Shown here in pieces: positions 37,743 to 49,011 of a DNA stretch of 64,000 bases. The first letter of the stretch is position 1. The number at the start of each line of letters is the position of its first letter. The position numbers and the translations under genes are program-made. Under the pieces are notes generated by a model, which did no database searches, had not been told where the DNA came from, and saw only the letters and a list, made by a program, of their open reading frames with translations. Location of the stretch: positions 30,565,672 through 30,629,671 of the forward strand of contig OY754977.1 in assembly GCA_963576475.1 (NCBI GenBank), given 5' to 3'. The stretch comes from Molanna angustata. Taxonomy: Eukaryota > Arthropoda > Insecta > Trichoptera > Molannidae.

Positions 37743-37967
37743 CTTTTTCTTCTTCCTTGCCTCTACCCATTTCATCTGGGGTCAGCCCTTCTGGTACGCA
37801 ATCGCCAGACCTTTCCATCTTACATCATCTCTCTGGTTAGTTGTCCACCCTTTCAACATTTGTTTGAGTGGGTATGTCCAGTGTGAATTTAACCACGTGA
37901 TCGTCATTTCATCTGATAATGTGTCCGTACCATCGGAGTATGGTCTCCTTTAGTTTCTTGTTTAGAA
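37743..37967 (-). mobile_element. LINE 3' fragment (RTE-like) with 13-bp target duplication
   Basis: 225-bp insert bounded by perfect direct repeats ggtgcaaggaagt. Its minus strand looks like the extreme 3' coding end and UTR of an RTE-like LINE (plus-strand landmarks 'cttgcctctacccatttcat', 'ctggggtcagccc', 'gacctttccatcttacatca'). Target duplication plus 5' truncation supports LINE insertion into the SINE. Confidence 0.7.
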
Positions 37968-37980
37968 GGTGCAAGGAAGT

Positions 37981-38439
37981 GTTTAATGCTTATTAATTTA
38001 TTCCATATGGCGCTGCATCCAGTCACCTAATATTTCTATTAAAAGGATTTTTTGTTGTTTATTATAAATAAACATAAATAAAATTACAATTAAACTCTTG
38101 GGCCGTTGGTAGGTGAAAGCTCCTACAAATAATTTCCAAAATATCCCATTAACTCATGTTAGAGGATTCCCAAATCTTCCACAATGACTGCAAATTTACA
38201 TACGAATGCCACACATTGCGATTTATAGGTACATTTTGCGTTAAACAGAATAATATGTAGGTACAATATTTCTATAGACAATAGACATTATATTATAGAA
38301 ATCCCAAACTAGAACAATAGTTATGAAATGTATGTATTATATCAATTTACATGCATAGGTATGCCTTATTAACAAAATATACATTATATAATTTTAATAA
38401 TGAAATCCGACTAAGAATTGTACCAGAGAATATATTTCT
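37981..38439. other. Unassigned spacer
   Basis: AT-rich with no gene or element recognised. Confidence 0.4.
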
Positions 38440-38740
38440 TTTGTCAAATATTTCTTTTTTTACATTTTTTTTGTAAAAATTGAATTTGGTGACGACATCG
38501 TTTTATAAAATTTGTATATCAGTGGTATACACAATATCTACGGGGACTCTCAATAGTTTGATACTTAATCTTCATACATACCATCTAGCGGCTTACATAT
38601 TCGTTGTAGGAAAAAAGAACTCAACTCCACACTATTCTATCTTGACATACATGTTTTTGTAGAAAATAGAATTTTTTTAAATATTGAATAATTTGGACTT
38701 CAGGGTTTAGTGTTTAGTATGTATTCTTCAATTATATAGT
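38440..38740 (+). repeat. Family B dispersed repeat, copy 3 (partial)
   Basis: 'gtaaaaattgaatttggtga', 'cgacatcgttttataaaatt', 'actctcaatagtttgatact', 'ttctatcttgacatacatgt' and 'tagtatgtattcttcaatta' match 62860-63165 in order. Confidence 0.7.
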
Positions 38741-38784
38741 TTTTATCGGCTACTCGGCGAAGAGACTGAATAAAAAGAAAAATA

Positions 38785-38982
38785 AACACTTCCTTGCACC
38801 CTGCGCAAGCGGCGAGTTTATTGCCATGTAGCAATTTCTTCCAACTAACCAGTGTTTTTAGCCAAGAGAAGCAATATTTGCATGAGAAATGAATTTAAAT
38901 AAATTTCTCTTCTGCTGGTGATCGAACCCAGGACGCCCGCGCAGAAGCCAGACGGCATACCAACTGTGCCACGGCGGTTGGC
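38785..38982 (-). mobile_element. tRNA-derived SINE, family 2, full-length-like copy
   Basis: Minus strand: A box gtggcacagttggtatgc, then 'tctgcgcgggcgtcc', B box gggttcgatcacc, a body 'gaaatttatttaaattcatt', 'aacactggttagttggaaga' and 'attgctacatggcaataaac', ending 'ttgcgcagggtgcaaggaag'. The 'attgc...ggcaataa' segment matches LINE tails in this window, suggesting the SINE borrowed a LINE 3' end. Confidence 0.8.
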
Positions 38983-39049
38983 AAATAAAAAACATTGTGG
39001 GGTTCGAATAATTGACCAATTAATTTGGGTATTGTTAACCAATTTTAAT

Positions 39050-39214
39050 AAAAATGAGAAACCGGAGAGTATCAGAGATGCCACTAGCTTGATAGCATTC
39101 AAAAAGCGTCTGAAGTCACACTTTCTATCCACATAAACACAAATTTACGTTTTTTTCCCTTTATCCCTCTTCCTTTCTCCTCTCATATCCTCCATCCAAT
39201 AAACGTAGTGTATA
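39050..39214 (+). mobile_element. LINE 3' terminus adjoining (TGAA)n
   Basis: Encodes PESIRDATSLIAFKKRLKSH then FLST and a stop at 39134-39136, the last residues of CR1/Jockey-type LINE proteins. A pyrimidine-rich 3' UTR resembling that at 150-210 (minus strand) runs straight into the tetranucleotide array. Confidence 0.7.
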
Positions 39215-39623
39215 TGAATGAATGAATGAATGAATGAATGAATGAATGAATGAATGAATGAATGAATGAATGAATGAATGAATGAATGAATGAATGAATG
39301 AATGAATGAATGAATGAATGAATGAATGAATGAATGAATGAATGAATGAATGAATGAATGAATGAATGAATGAATGAATGAATGAATGAATGAATGAATG
39401 AATGAATGAATGAATGAATGAATGAATGAATGAATGAATGAATGAATGAATGAATGAATGAATGAATGAATGAATGAATGAATGAATGAATGAATGAATG
39501 AATGAATGAATGAATGAATGAATGAATGAATGAATGAATGAATGAATGAATGAATGAATGAATGAATGAATGAATGAATGAATGAATGAATGAATGAATG
39601 AATGAATGAATGAATGAATGAAT
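39215..39623. repeat. (TGAA)n microsatellite, ~409 bases
   Basis: Perfect tgaa tetranucleotides, about 100 units, starting at the 3' end of the LINE at 39050-39214. L2/CR1-type LINEs terminate in short tandem repeats of this kind. The I-H-S-F open frames on the minus strand are artefacts. Confidence 0.98.
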
Positions 39624-39716
39624 AATATATTTCCAACAGTATAAATATTACAAAGGAACAAAATATAATTTAATTTATACTTAATTACAGTTTTACAATA
39701 ATTTTTTTTTTCACAC

Positions 39717-39767
39717 ATTTGGAAATTTTACTGCCTCGCTAGACATAGTCTGTTCTGAGGCAGTACT
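39717..39767 (+). repeat. Small hairpin repeat (copy 1)
   Basis: tttggaaattttactgcctc, then 'gctagacatagtctgttctg' and 'aggcagtac' match 50018-50069 in reverse. The unit folds: tactgcctc pairs with gaggcagta, and inner agaaca with tgttct. Confidence 0.7.
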
Positions 39768-39779
39768 AGTTTAAAATTG

Positions 39780-40015
39780 CTATATCTGATGTATTTTTTT
39801 TATTCTTATTTTTGTTCTTATTTATACATACATTTTTTTGTTTTCATATTTATTTTGTATTTTTAATTCATGATTTTTTTCTTTTTCAATTTGTATTCTT
39901 ATATTCCTGTAACTGATTGTATTTACCATGGTGATTGACTTTTAGAAATAACCTGTGGGCAATAAGTACGCCACGTTGTTTAACTCAATAAGTCTTAAAA
40001 ATATATACTTAATAC
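39780..40015 (+). mobile_element. LINE 3' UTR/tail
   Basis: T-rich leader, then 'ataacctgtgggcaataagt' and 'acgccacgttgtttaactca' ending in an A/T-rich tail: a diverged version of the 'ggcaataagnncgcc' LINE end. No coding part. Confidence 0.6.
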
Positions 40016-40500
40016 CCTGTGTCCTTGTTTAAACAACATTTTTCGACAAAAATTTTGTTACGATTATTAAAAAGAAACCTATACATCGCTTTGATTTAAA
40101 ATTTATCTTATGACCATCGACTATGTGTCAAACAAAGAATGTTGTTGGCTGTATATAAATTTAGATAATCCACCAGTTGATTATGGTAGCAAAGTTCAGG
40201 ATTGGAATTCCCATGAAGGTTCACAATATATACCATTGTATAGCGCTACCCTGTTTATCTGAAACTGATCAAAACTTGTTATTGTTAAATTTAATATGCA
40301 AATCAGGGGCACTTTTAGCCATACCTACATGCCAAATTTTGATTGACCTCGTCAGTAAATTATTACATAATATACACAGGCGTCTTCATCCCTTTTATTC
40401 ATACAAAGGTTTGTCACATATTCTGCTCACTTTTAAATCAGTTATTGCAGCTGTCGAAAATATACTAGCTGTTAATTGATGGCATCGTTTAAAATAAATA
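40016..40500 (+). other. Unidentified open frame region
   Basis: A 100-codon frame (40177-40479; first ATG at 40183) reads MVAKFRIGIPMKVHNIYHCI, then 'LLLLNLICKSGALLAIPTCQ' and 'ILIDLVSKLLHNIHRRLHPF' and ends ENILAVN. It has fewer low-complexity residues than other frames here and looks helix-rich, but I do not recognise it. An overlapping frame (WLYINLDNPPVDYGSKVQDW) is also open for about 40 codons. It could be an exon of a host gene or a transposon fragment. Confidence 0.2.
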
Positions 40501-41085
40501 ATATCTGTTTAATAAACCATCCCGAGGTACATTTCAAAACTTTCTGCAATTCTTCTTCGTCTGGCTCTCTTGAATGATTAATTGGATCGTATCCTTTACA
40601 AATTAACACATCCTTTGGTTAAGACCCATGCGTGCCTATTGCGGTTAGCACCCAAATCATCCTTTACCATACATTATATTATGTATGTCTGTCTATATAA
40701 GTATTACTTATTCCCTAACGAATAAGGAAACTTTACTGTTTTTAAATCAGATACTAAATGAGATACCCTATATTTACAGATTTATCGTCTTTTTTCCTAT
40801 AAATTCCTAAATTTTCACATATTTTTTAAAGTTTCGTTTCAACACAAAAGATATGTAAAACAAGCCTATTCATTATTGATCAAAATATTCCAGCGTATAT
40901 CCTTAAACCATCTGCTGCTGCTGTGCGTTTTATGAGAAAGGACATGAAAAAATTGAGTTTCGTAATGAGTTGGAGTAAAATTATTCATTTTTCAAATCCA
41001 GGTTGTTATAAAAGCTTTATTTCAATAAAATTTAGGAGTTCACATACTTTCCGTTGAAGTTTTAAGATTTTGTTGAAATTAGAAG
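40501..41085. other. Unassigned spacer
   Basis: No gene or element recognised. Confidence 0.35.
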
Positions 41086-41700
41086 AATTATGTCGGACTT
41101 GATTGTCCTGTTAATGATCATATATTCTGACTGTCCATCATCAATTGCATTGATTAAGTTTCATATACCTAACAGAGTTACAAGGCATTCATTGCGATAT
41201 AATGAGGACCGAAGCCCATTCTCCATTTGCCAGAATCCATCGTTTAGAAAATGTTTACCTATGTCTTTATAGCTGATGTTTTCATTGTCAGCTTGTACAA
41301 TTTCAAAATGGAACTGAGATTAGTATTGTTTTCGTAGCTTATTTCAATTGTGTTTTTCTATTTTTCCTCTTGTCTGAATTGTTTCTTATAATATTTCATT
41401 TTTTATTTATATTATATTTGTTCCTAATATTATTTATATCCTTTATCTTTCTTTTGATTATTTTGCTTATGTATTTGTATTGTATTGTTGTGACTTTTTT
41501 GTCTTTTAACTTTTTTTTTGTTCTTTTATATAATTTGTTATTCGACTACAATTTTTGATTTCTATAAAAGGAAAAACATTTTAGGTTCTCTTTATTTCTA
41601 TTTTCTTCTGCGAAAAAGGAAACTCTGTTTACTTAAGATGATGTATGTATTTATGTTTTTGTACTTTTTTGTAAATGTTTCAAAAAAATAAATAATTTTA
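41086..41700 (+). mobile_element. LINE C-terminal end and T-rich 3' UTR
   Basis: The frame at 41090-41272 (SSIALIKFHIPNRVTRHSLR) corresponds to the 'L...INF.VP.R..R' block near the C-terminus of Jockey/CR1 LINE proteins, here broken by frameshifts. It is followed by about 330 bases of T-rich 3' UTR and an 'aaaaaaataaataa' tail at about 41690. Moderate support. Confidence 0.5.
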
Positions 41701-43624
41701 TGAAGTCATTTAGACGTGTATATTAAAGATTTTTATGCAGAATTTAGGTATTATCATACATCGTAATTTTTTTTATACTACGCAATAAGAATTGCATTGA
41801 ATATGGATTGCAATAATGAATTTCATTGTATTGTATACAAATAATGAACTCCATTGGTCCAAGCAGTCATTGAAGTACCAATTATTTCAAAGTACCCTCT
41901 ACCCGACAAAACATATGTTATGTTACATATCTCAATATGATTACAATTTCACAATCACATTGTCAATACCAAAATTAATACTATTGTGATAGGTCAAAGA
42001 GATACCACAAATCCTACTTGTGTGTCGTGGTTCGAAATAGTCCTGTGGCGAATAGCTAACATAGGCACTTTGAAAGTACATCTGTGAGGGGAGGTCATCG
42101 ACCATGAGTATCGACTTTACAACAATATTATTTTTAATCATATGTACCAACCCAGTATTGTACTTAGTTACGGGGTGTTCAATGACCCTGTGTTTATCAA
42201 TGAGCCTCGGGGGTGAGGTATATAAATAAACCACCGATGCATTCATCATCTCTTTTAGTACCTGGTCTACAAGTGTAAATTTCGCGCGCGTGTTATTTTC
42301 AATTAACGAGACTGTTATTTTTCTATTGTTTAAACTCTATTGTTAATGTACAGAACATTTATTTTATTTTATTTTATTTCGTGTGTAATTCAAGATATCG
42401 AATGTTAGAGTACCTAATGTATTTCCTTACTCTCTGCTTAATTTACCCACTGACTGTAAATATTTAATTTGATGGTACATGCACCCGAATATTTAGAAAT
42501 TACCCTATGTCTTCTTGTTGTGACTTGTTAAGCTAAGATCAATTTATAAATTTAAACTAAATTAAGTAAAGTTTCACTTTACTTAGTGGGCAGAATCTGT
42601 CCTGGTGATCTCGTTTTCAATCTTCGGAACTGATCGCTTAACACGTCACAATAGGAAGCGATTCGGGTACCCTTCAGGAGTCAATAATCAATTCTGGACC
42701 AAACGGAGTTGAGCCTTCGGTTCGGACTTTACTGAAAGCACCTTAAACCTAAGGGGCTCCAGTACACAGGCCTCTTTAGACCATCATGGCCATCCTAGGA
42801 TCTTTGGGCCGAAATGATATAATGTTTATTTAATTTTTAGATAGTACGGGAATATAATAACTAAATATAAATTATTTAGTATGATAACACCAGCAAAAAA
42901 TTATTTTATTATCGTTTGCGCAAAAAGGGAACAACTAAAAATATAATACGATTTTTAATCATTTATGCATACTTATATTTAAGAGAATGAATGTATTTAT
43001 TTTTTAGAATGTATTTTTATAGGTTATTATTATTAATATATTTTATTTTGTATTTTTTTTATAATAAGTAGAATGTATATTTTATAGGATAATCAATAAA
43101 ATCGGATAAATTGTTTTTCACATTACTTGCAAAATACAACGAAACAAAACAGTAAAAAACACAGTATTATAATAGCATTATTATGAAGAGATAAGAATTA
43201 ATCAATTCGTTGTTTACCAAAGTAATGAAATGAAACTAAAGAGCTCAAATGATTTTTAGTGCCTAAATATTATTGTGATGTTTTGCATAATTCTATCAAA
43301 ACCCGTACAATTTCAAACGAATTTTTCTTGGGAATAAAATATTCGATATGAGCAAAAAAAAAAGTAGGTAAAAATAATTATTATGATGGTAGGATCTATT
43401 AAAATAACTTTTATGAGACGTTTCCTACTAAGTGATATCCAAACAGTTTTGTGCTTCAACATCATCTTTAATAACTGTAAGACAAGAAAACCCTCGCCTC
43501 AGAATTTGCCGGCCTACAAAGGTGGGTGCGTTATGCATGTATGTAATCTTACATAATATGATATTTACATATATTCTGTCATATATTAACAAACATTGGA
43601 CCAGTAATATCCCTGCAACACCAT
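41701..43624. other. Unassigned spacer with possible promoter/LTR features
   Basis: The stretch 42570-42830 is less AT-rich (ggtacccttcaggagtcaat, gagccttcggttcggacttt) than its surroundings but has no gene. 'aagtaaagtttcactttactt' at about 42566 is a short palindrome. The minus frame at 41941-42249 is unrecognised. Confidence 0.35.
42210..42265 (+). promoter_or_regulatory. TATA-box candidate
   Basis: tatataaataaa at 42219 is followed about 25-30 bases later by gcattcatcatctc, acceptable as an initiator. This could be an LTR promoter or chance in AT-rich DNA; no matching LTR partner or gene was found. Confidence 0.15.
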
Positions 43625-44530
43625 TAGTTTATATTGAAATGGATCCTTTTTGTCAGTAGTGTTATATTGAAATGGATACTTTTTTGTCAGTTGTCTTATA
43701 TTGAAATGGGTACTTTTGTTAGTAGTGTTATATTTAAATTGATACTTTTTTGTAGTAGTGATATATTGAAATGGTTAATTTTTTGCCAGTAGTGTTATAT
43801 TGAAATGGATATTTGTCTTTCAGAAGTATTATATTGAAATAGATACTTTTGTGTCACTAGTGTTATATTGAAATGGATATTTTTTTTGTCAGTAGTGTTA
43901 TATTGAAATGGATACTTTTTTGTCAGTTGTCTTATATTGAAATGGGTACTTTTGTTAGTAGTGTTATATTTAAATTGATACTTTTTTGTAGTAGTGATAT
44001 ATTGAAATGGTTAATTTTTTGCCAGTAGTGTTATATTGAAATGGATATTTGTCTTTCAGAAGTATTATATTGAAATAGATACTTTTGTGTCACTAGTGTT
44101 ATATTGAAATGGATATTTTTTTTGTCAGTAGTGTTATATTGAAATGGATACTTTTTTCTCAGTTGTCTTATATTGAAATGGGTACTTTTGTTAGTAGTGT
44201 TATATTTAAATTGATACTTTTTTGTAGTAGTGATATATTGAAATGGTTAATTTTTTGCCAGTAGTGTTATATTGAAATGGATATTTGTCTTTCAGAAGTA
44301 TTATATTGAAATAGATACTTTTGTGTCACTAGTGTTATATTGAAATGGATATTTTTTTTGTCAGTAGTGTTATATTGAAATGGATACTTTTTTTCGGTAG
44401 TGTTCTTTTTTGTCAATAGTGTTATATTGAAATGGGTGCTTTTATCAGTTGTATTATATTAAAATGGGTACTTTTTGTCAGTAGTTTTAATTGAAATGGG
44501 CACTTTTTTACGGTTGTATTTTAGTTTAAT
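43625..44530. repeat. Minisatellite with 236-bp higher-order repeat
   Basis: Basic monomer about 39 bp around gtgttatattgaaatggata followed by a T run and gtcagtag. Six different monomers form a 236-bp unit repeated at 43691, 43927 and 44163 (start of ttgtcttatattgaaatggg). Copies two and three are nearly identical to the first, whereas monomers within a unit differ strongly. Outer monomers (44400-44530) are degenerate. Confidence 0.95.
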
Positions 44531-45236
44531 AGGTATTATTTTCATGTTTAGTGTTATGATGATGTAATTCTTTCGTGTACATTATGTTTCAATAAAATAA
44601 GTAGCCTTCCATCATACCATACTGTACCCTCAATCCATTTCCCTAGTGGTAGGTAGACATAACTTTCTTCTATCATCTTAATCATCATTATTCAATTTAT
44701 TTGATCTTACTAATTATTCTTTGGCCGACCACTACTTTTTATTCCTCTTTTATCAGGCTTTTATACTTTTTGTCAGACGAACATCAATCATTCTTTATAC
44801 ATGGCCAAATCACCTTAATTCATTAATTTTCATCTTACTTGCGATATATCATTTTTAATCATTTCAAAGTTTTATTATTTTAAAAGAACATTTATTTCTC
44901 GATTGTTTTCATAAAATATATAAGTATGTATTATTCGTTTGTGCATAATCTTTAGTGTTATAGTACATATATATTTAATTGTGTTATAATTGAAATGAAA
45001 AGTTTTCGTTTGTTATTATGTATAATCATAATGAAATTTACCTTCGTTTGTGTTATTATTGGACAGTATAACTATTTGCGGTTGTCATAAATACCATCCA
45101 TGTCATGATTTGCAAGCACATAATATGTTGTATGTTGTGGTGATTACCAGCCACAAAACATTTCTAATTACCTTCTATGTACATAGCAGGTAAGGGAAAT
45201 CAGGTTGAATTCCATAGTTTCAATAGAAACGGTATA
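44531..45236. other. Unassigned spacer
   Basis: AT-rich, no gene. Scattered 'gtgttat...ttgaaatg' words near 44960-45010 look like decayed monomers of the preceding minisatellite. Confidence 0.4.
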
Positions 45237-45780
45237 TGTTACATCAGTGGCGTGCAAGCCATACATGCCTCTATGCCTAGTATGACTATCGAAATAAAAA
45301 AAAAAGAATTAAAATACTTGAAATATCTTGTACGATTTTTTAAATAATCAATAAGTCCTAGAACGTAAAACGAATCACAAAAGAGGTTTAATTTTTTTCA
45401 AGCCCAAAAATTAACGGTATAAAAGGTATTAAATTGTACTTTGTAGGATCAATTTGCTTGTAATTATTTTCGCTTGTTTCGTTTGCAACATTGCCCCCAA
45501 GAAAGAAACATTTACAGCTTTGATAAGAGTAGCAAAAATGTCAGAACACCTCTATCGTTCACAATTTGTTTTGCTATAAACTGTTAATCTATTATACTTT
45601 TATCGTTCATATTCATAGTAGTATGCCCGATACATTTGAGCATACAATATAGATGACTAAAGGAACAAAGTTTGTTTGTATGTGTTAGTGTATCTATGTA
45701 TTTTATAAGGTAAGATTTATGCCGGGTATTTTCGAAGCTCCTTAAACAGTTTGTATGTGTAGGTGCAAGAATATTGTGAT

Positions 45781-45912
45781 GGTTTGGTTTTTTTAACATG
45801 TCTACGTAGGGGACACCAGCTTTTAGGATTTGGGTCCATTGTACTCTTCCGAAGAAGCGCACTACGTAGCGTTGGGAGGAGTTAGCAATCTAGAAAAGAG
45901 TTTATTAATTCG
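45781..45912 (-). mobile_element. LINE 3' fragment (same family as 56.9 kb)
   Basis: Reverse complement of 57156-57285: 'catgtctacgtaggggacac', 'tttgggtccattgtactctt' and 'ccgaagaagcgcactacgta' shared almost base for base. Coding part not retained. Confidence 0.75.
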
Positions 45913-46519
45913 ATTCGTTTGCTTTTGATTCAACATGGTAAAATACATATTTACAAAAACGACCCTTTTATTATATTAATGTCATTTAGCGCCAAGATCT
46001 TGTCATTAATATATTGAATTCTTTTGATTCGAATCATACCGAATATATAGTTAAAATATCGGGAAATAATAAATAAATATTGTTTCTAATTAGATTTCAT
46101 AATCTATTTTAGAGATTATTAGTATTTTCCGTTTGATATTTATGCTAAAATCTAGGTTACGAGCCACATAATTCAAAACAGTTTAACAATTCGATTTCGT
46201 TGTAAAAAAGCAAGTAAAGATTTTTTTTAATAACGTTATGTATAATTTATACAAAAGAGAATGGAGACGATTCCTTAAGGAGGCCAAGACCCATCCTGGG
46301 ATGTGGAGCCACTGATGATGATGATAATAATTTATTAAGAGTAAATTTCATAATATAATGGTATGTACAATTTGTAAGGAATTAATAAATATTATTCGAA
46401 TACAACATAAAGAACCTTTGCGTGTTGTTTTTGAAATAAATATATCGATTCATCACGACATCTATCAACAAATAATAATGGATGAAAACAATTGCTGTTG
46501 GTAAATTTGGTTGTGATAA

Positions 46520-47125
46520 TGGTTGGAGAGATACTTCATAGATGTCTCTGAATAATTCCTACGAGATACGAGATCGTCGTAACATTCACATTCTGTCATT
46601 ACTTTATAAGACTATTTATGATCCCTATTCACCACAAAATTTAAAAAATAACGTGGTTTTCTTGTCAAGTCACGGCCTATCCCCTCGATCTGCTGAACTT
46701 ACTACACTAACTTTCCCCATTCACAATACAGAAGTAAACTATGGAATGGCCTAAGTGATGAAGTAACGTCATCTCAATCTATTTAAAGGTAAACTAAAAA
46801 AACTTTATTTGTCAAATAGTTCCTGAATTCCTTCTATATCCTTCCGTAACCAGTGATCCAGTGTTATTCCGATCAGTGTTATTTTTATTATTCTTTTTTT
46901 TTAAACTCTCTTTTCATTTTTTTTCTCTTTGTATATTTTTATATTTCTTACTCTTTTATGTTATTTTTTATCGATTTATTTCTCAATAAATTAGTATTGT
47001 ACCAATTTAACTTAGAGACTTCACGTTGCTCGGGTTGGTTGGAAGAAATTGCCTTATGGCAATAAACCTGCCTTTGTACACATGTACATAAATTATTATA
47101 AATAAATAAGTTATATTTAAACTAA
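46520..47125 (+). mobile_element. Jockey/CR1-like LINE 3' end, relatively intact
   Basis: Frame 46542-46754 reads IRDRRNIHILSLLYKTIYDP, then 'LSSHGLSPRSAELTTLTFPI' and HNTE. After a frameshift come LWNGLSDEVTSSQS and 'KLKKLYLSNSS' with a stop, the canonical C-terminus of these LINEs. The 3' UTR and tail (gacttcacgttgctcgggtt, attgccttatggcaataa) are almost identical to 6437-6692. Confidence 0.8.
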
Positions 47126-47399
47126 CAATATTCATGATATTTACAGTTAGTCATTAAAATTTTTTTTTGAAAGACCGCATTCAAAATATTAAAAAAGTAA
47201 GTAAATTCATTAATATTATTATGCAATTTGAATTATTTGCTCACCTTCACGCAATGCATGTAAATGGTGCTATGTGCATAGTAGAAATACAGGAGTTGAA
47301 GAAAAAAACATTAGGTGAAAGGATAAGGAGGCTGATTAATAGAGGACTTTTTTTGGGCATACTCAACTGAAGGACACCTCGAACGCCACTGTATTACAT

Positions 47400-47661
47400 A
47401 TATATGTGCATATATAGTGGTGTGATGTTGTATCATTAGGTAGATACGTAGTTCCTACCTCCACATAAAGGATTATGTATTAACCAAGGATAACTTTCTT
47501 CATTACCAACCAACCTACGTACGTACTTCCCTCCAACTCATCCTATCAACTTTTGTGAATAATTATGGAACTACTCTGGTGAAATTTCAAATAACCCAAG
47601 TATTTTTCTATGTTCGTTAGGTGCGCCACCAAGAAATTAGCAGGGATAGGCGCGCAAACGG
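47400..47661. other. Unassigned spacer
   Basis: Short stretch between the hAT-like element and the MITE; nothing recognised. Confidence 0.4.
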
Positions 47662-47835
47662 TCAGCCCCCCCTGGACAACGTTTCATTTAGCTCAAGAAA
47701 AGAAACGAGAAAAGATAACTCAATGTATGGAAGTGACAGTTGTCACGTGACTGGCAACAGTCACTTCCATACATTGAGTTATCTTTTCTTGTTTATTTTC
47801 TTGAGCTTAATGACACGTTGTCTAGGGGGGACTGA
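47662..47835. mobile_element. Foldback MITE, short copy
   Basis: Nearly the whole 174 bp folds on itself: tcagccccccctggacaacg ... pairs with cacgttgtctaggggggact near the right edge. The inner atgtatggaagtgacagttg pairs with caacagtcacttccatacat around tcacgtgactgg. Same terminal and core sequences as 12679-13101. Confidence 0.85.
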
Positions 47836-48049
47836 TGCGGTGATCTTAGCGATTATTTAATGATATATTTCCAATTTAACAAGAATTAAATCAAACGGTT
47901 TTATTGAGTAGGTACCTACTTATTAATTATTAACTTGGTATTTAATAAGTACCTCTATAAAAATAATTAAACCTTAACTAGGTGAAACCTGGTTAAAATA
48001 AAATCTACGTATTAAAGTAGAATAAACACTATAAAAATGAAGATTCCCG

Positions 48050-48232
48050 GAAAATTGACCGTAGCCGAGACCGTGCACAATTGACCGTACGCCCTTTTTA
48101 CCGAATGGGCAAATGACCGTGAGGACAATTTACCGTGGGGACAATTTACCGTATGGACAGTTGACCGTGGGGACAATTGACCGTGAGGACAATTGACCGA
48201 ATGGACAATTCACCGTGCGGAAACTATTTTTA
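48050..48232. repeat. Degenerate 15-17-bp tandem array (GACCGTGnGGACAATT)
   Basis: About ten imperfect units of 'gaccgtgggg(a)caatt' with variants ttaccgtgggg and ttgaccgaatgg. Unit length varies between 15 and 17. It might be subterminal transposon repeats, but no terminal inverted repeat pair was found. Confidence 0.8.
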
Positions 48233-48867
48233 ATAACAGAAAAAAAAACTTTTTTGTATGAGTTAAATAAATTGCGTAAAAAATGCTCGTTAAAGGCGAA
48301 TAAAAATACTGTATAGATATATTTTTTTTGTTTCTTTTTTATTAAATATTTCAAGAGATATATTTTTAAGACAAAATCAAATTTTAAAAAATGCGTATCA
48401 GTCGCATACTATGTAAATAAACGATCATTACTTACATGTAAATCAAATTAAACATATTTGAAATGAAATAAACAAAGCTCCATCTCTTGAAATATTTGAA
48501 ACTTCTTAAAAAGTTTGGGGCAGAAACTTGGGAAATTATGGCCACATAAATTCTGACCTCTAAACTTTTCCATTAATTTTAAGACAGTTAAATTTCATAC
48601 GTCCAAAATATTGCCGAGTCTTATTGGATTAGGAGTGTGCTGTGCATTAAGGAAATTACCAACTAAATGGATCTAGAAAACTTTTAAAAGGGATTCCACA
48701 ATAACATTTCAACAAATTGCACTCAAAGAACCTTAACTTTATCATTCCATTATAGATTTTAGCTACTTAGTTTTATCCTTTATCAAATATTATTCAATTT
48801 GTCCAACTATTTTCATATCTGCACGGTAATATTATTTTATTTATAACTAGTGAACATGTATTGTATG
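48233..48867. other. Unassigned AT-rich spacer
   Basis: Nothing recognised on either strand. Confidence 0.4.
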
Positions 48868-48950
48868 AGACGATGCATGAATGTTAGGAGGCGATGAGTG
48901 TTTGACATTCTCTACCTACCCTGTGGGATACATAGTGGGATGATACGTAG
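48868..48950 (+). mobile_element. RTE-type LINE 3' tail fragment
   Basis: 'gtatgagacgatgcatgaat', 'ctctacctaccctgtgggat' and 'gggatgatacgta' match the RTE tail at 16575-16690. Confidence 0.65.
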
Positions 48951-49011
48951 TAATAGATATTCAACTATATTTTCATCTTCATCATACGTTACAATAACTT
49001 TGTGGCACATT

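Larger units (their letters stand above)
45245..47391. mobile_element. hAT-like element, ~2.1 kb, with nested LINEs
   Basis: Left end cagtggcgtgcaag and right end ctcgaacgccactg are inverted with the hAT-type CAGTGGCG start. The flanks are tgttacat (45237-45244) and tattacat (47392-47399), an 8-bp duplication with one mismatch. Two LINE pieces lie inside (45781-45912 and 46520-47125), accounting for about a third of its length. No hAT transposase domain was recognised; the frame at 47167-47370 is unassigned. Confidence 0.6.

Noticed and set aside
39145..39718. I-H-S-F repeat proteins of 163-185 codons
   Set aside because: Translation of the (TGAA)n array.
41916..42600. Solo LTR around the TATA box at 42.22 kb (TG start near 41918, possible PBS near 42604)
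   Set aside because: No convincing CA end, no second LTR copy, no target duplication and no gag/pol; reported only as a TATA-box candidate.
43625..44530. CRISPR-like array
   Set aside because: The monomers are contiguous and T-rich without unique spacers; genome context is eukaryotic and the higher-order period is a minisatellite feature.
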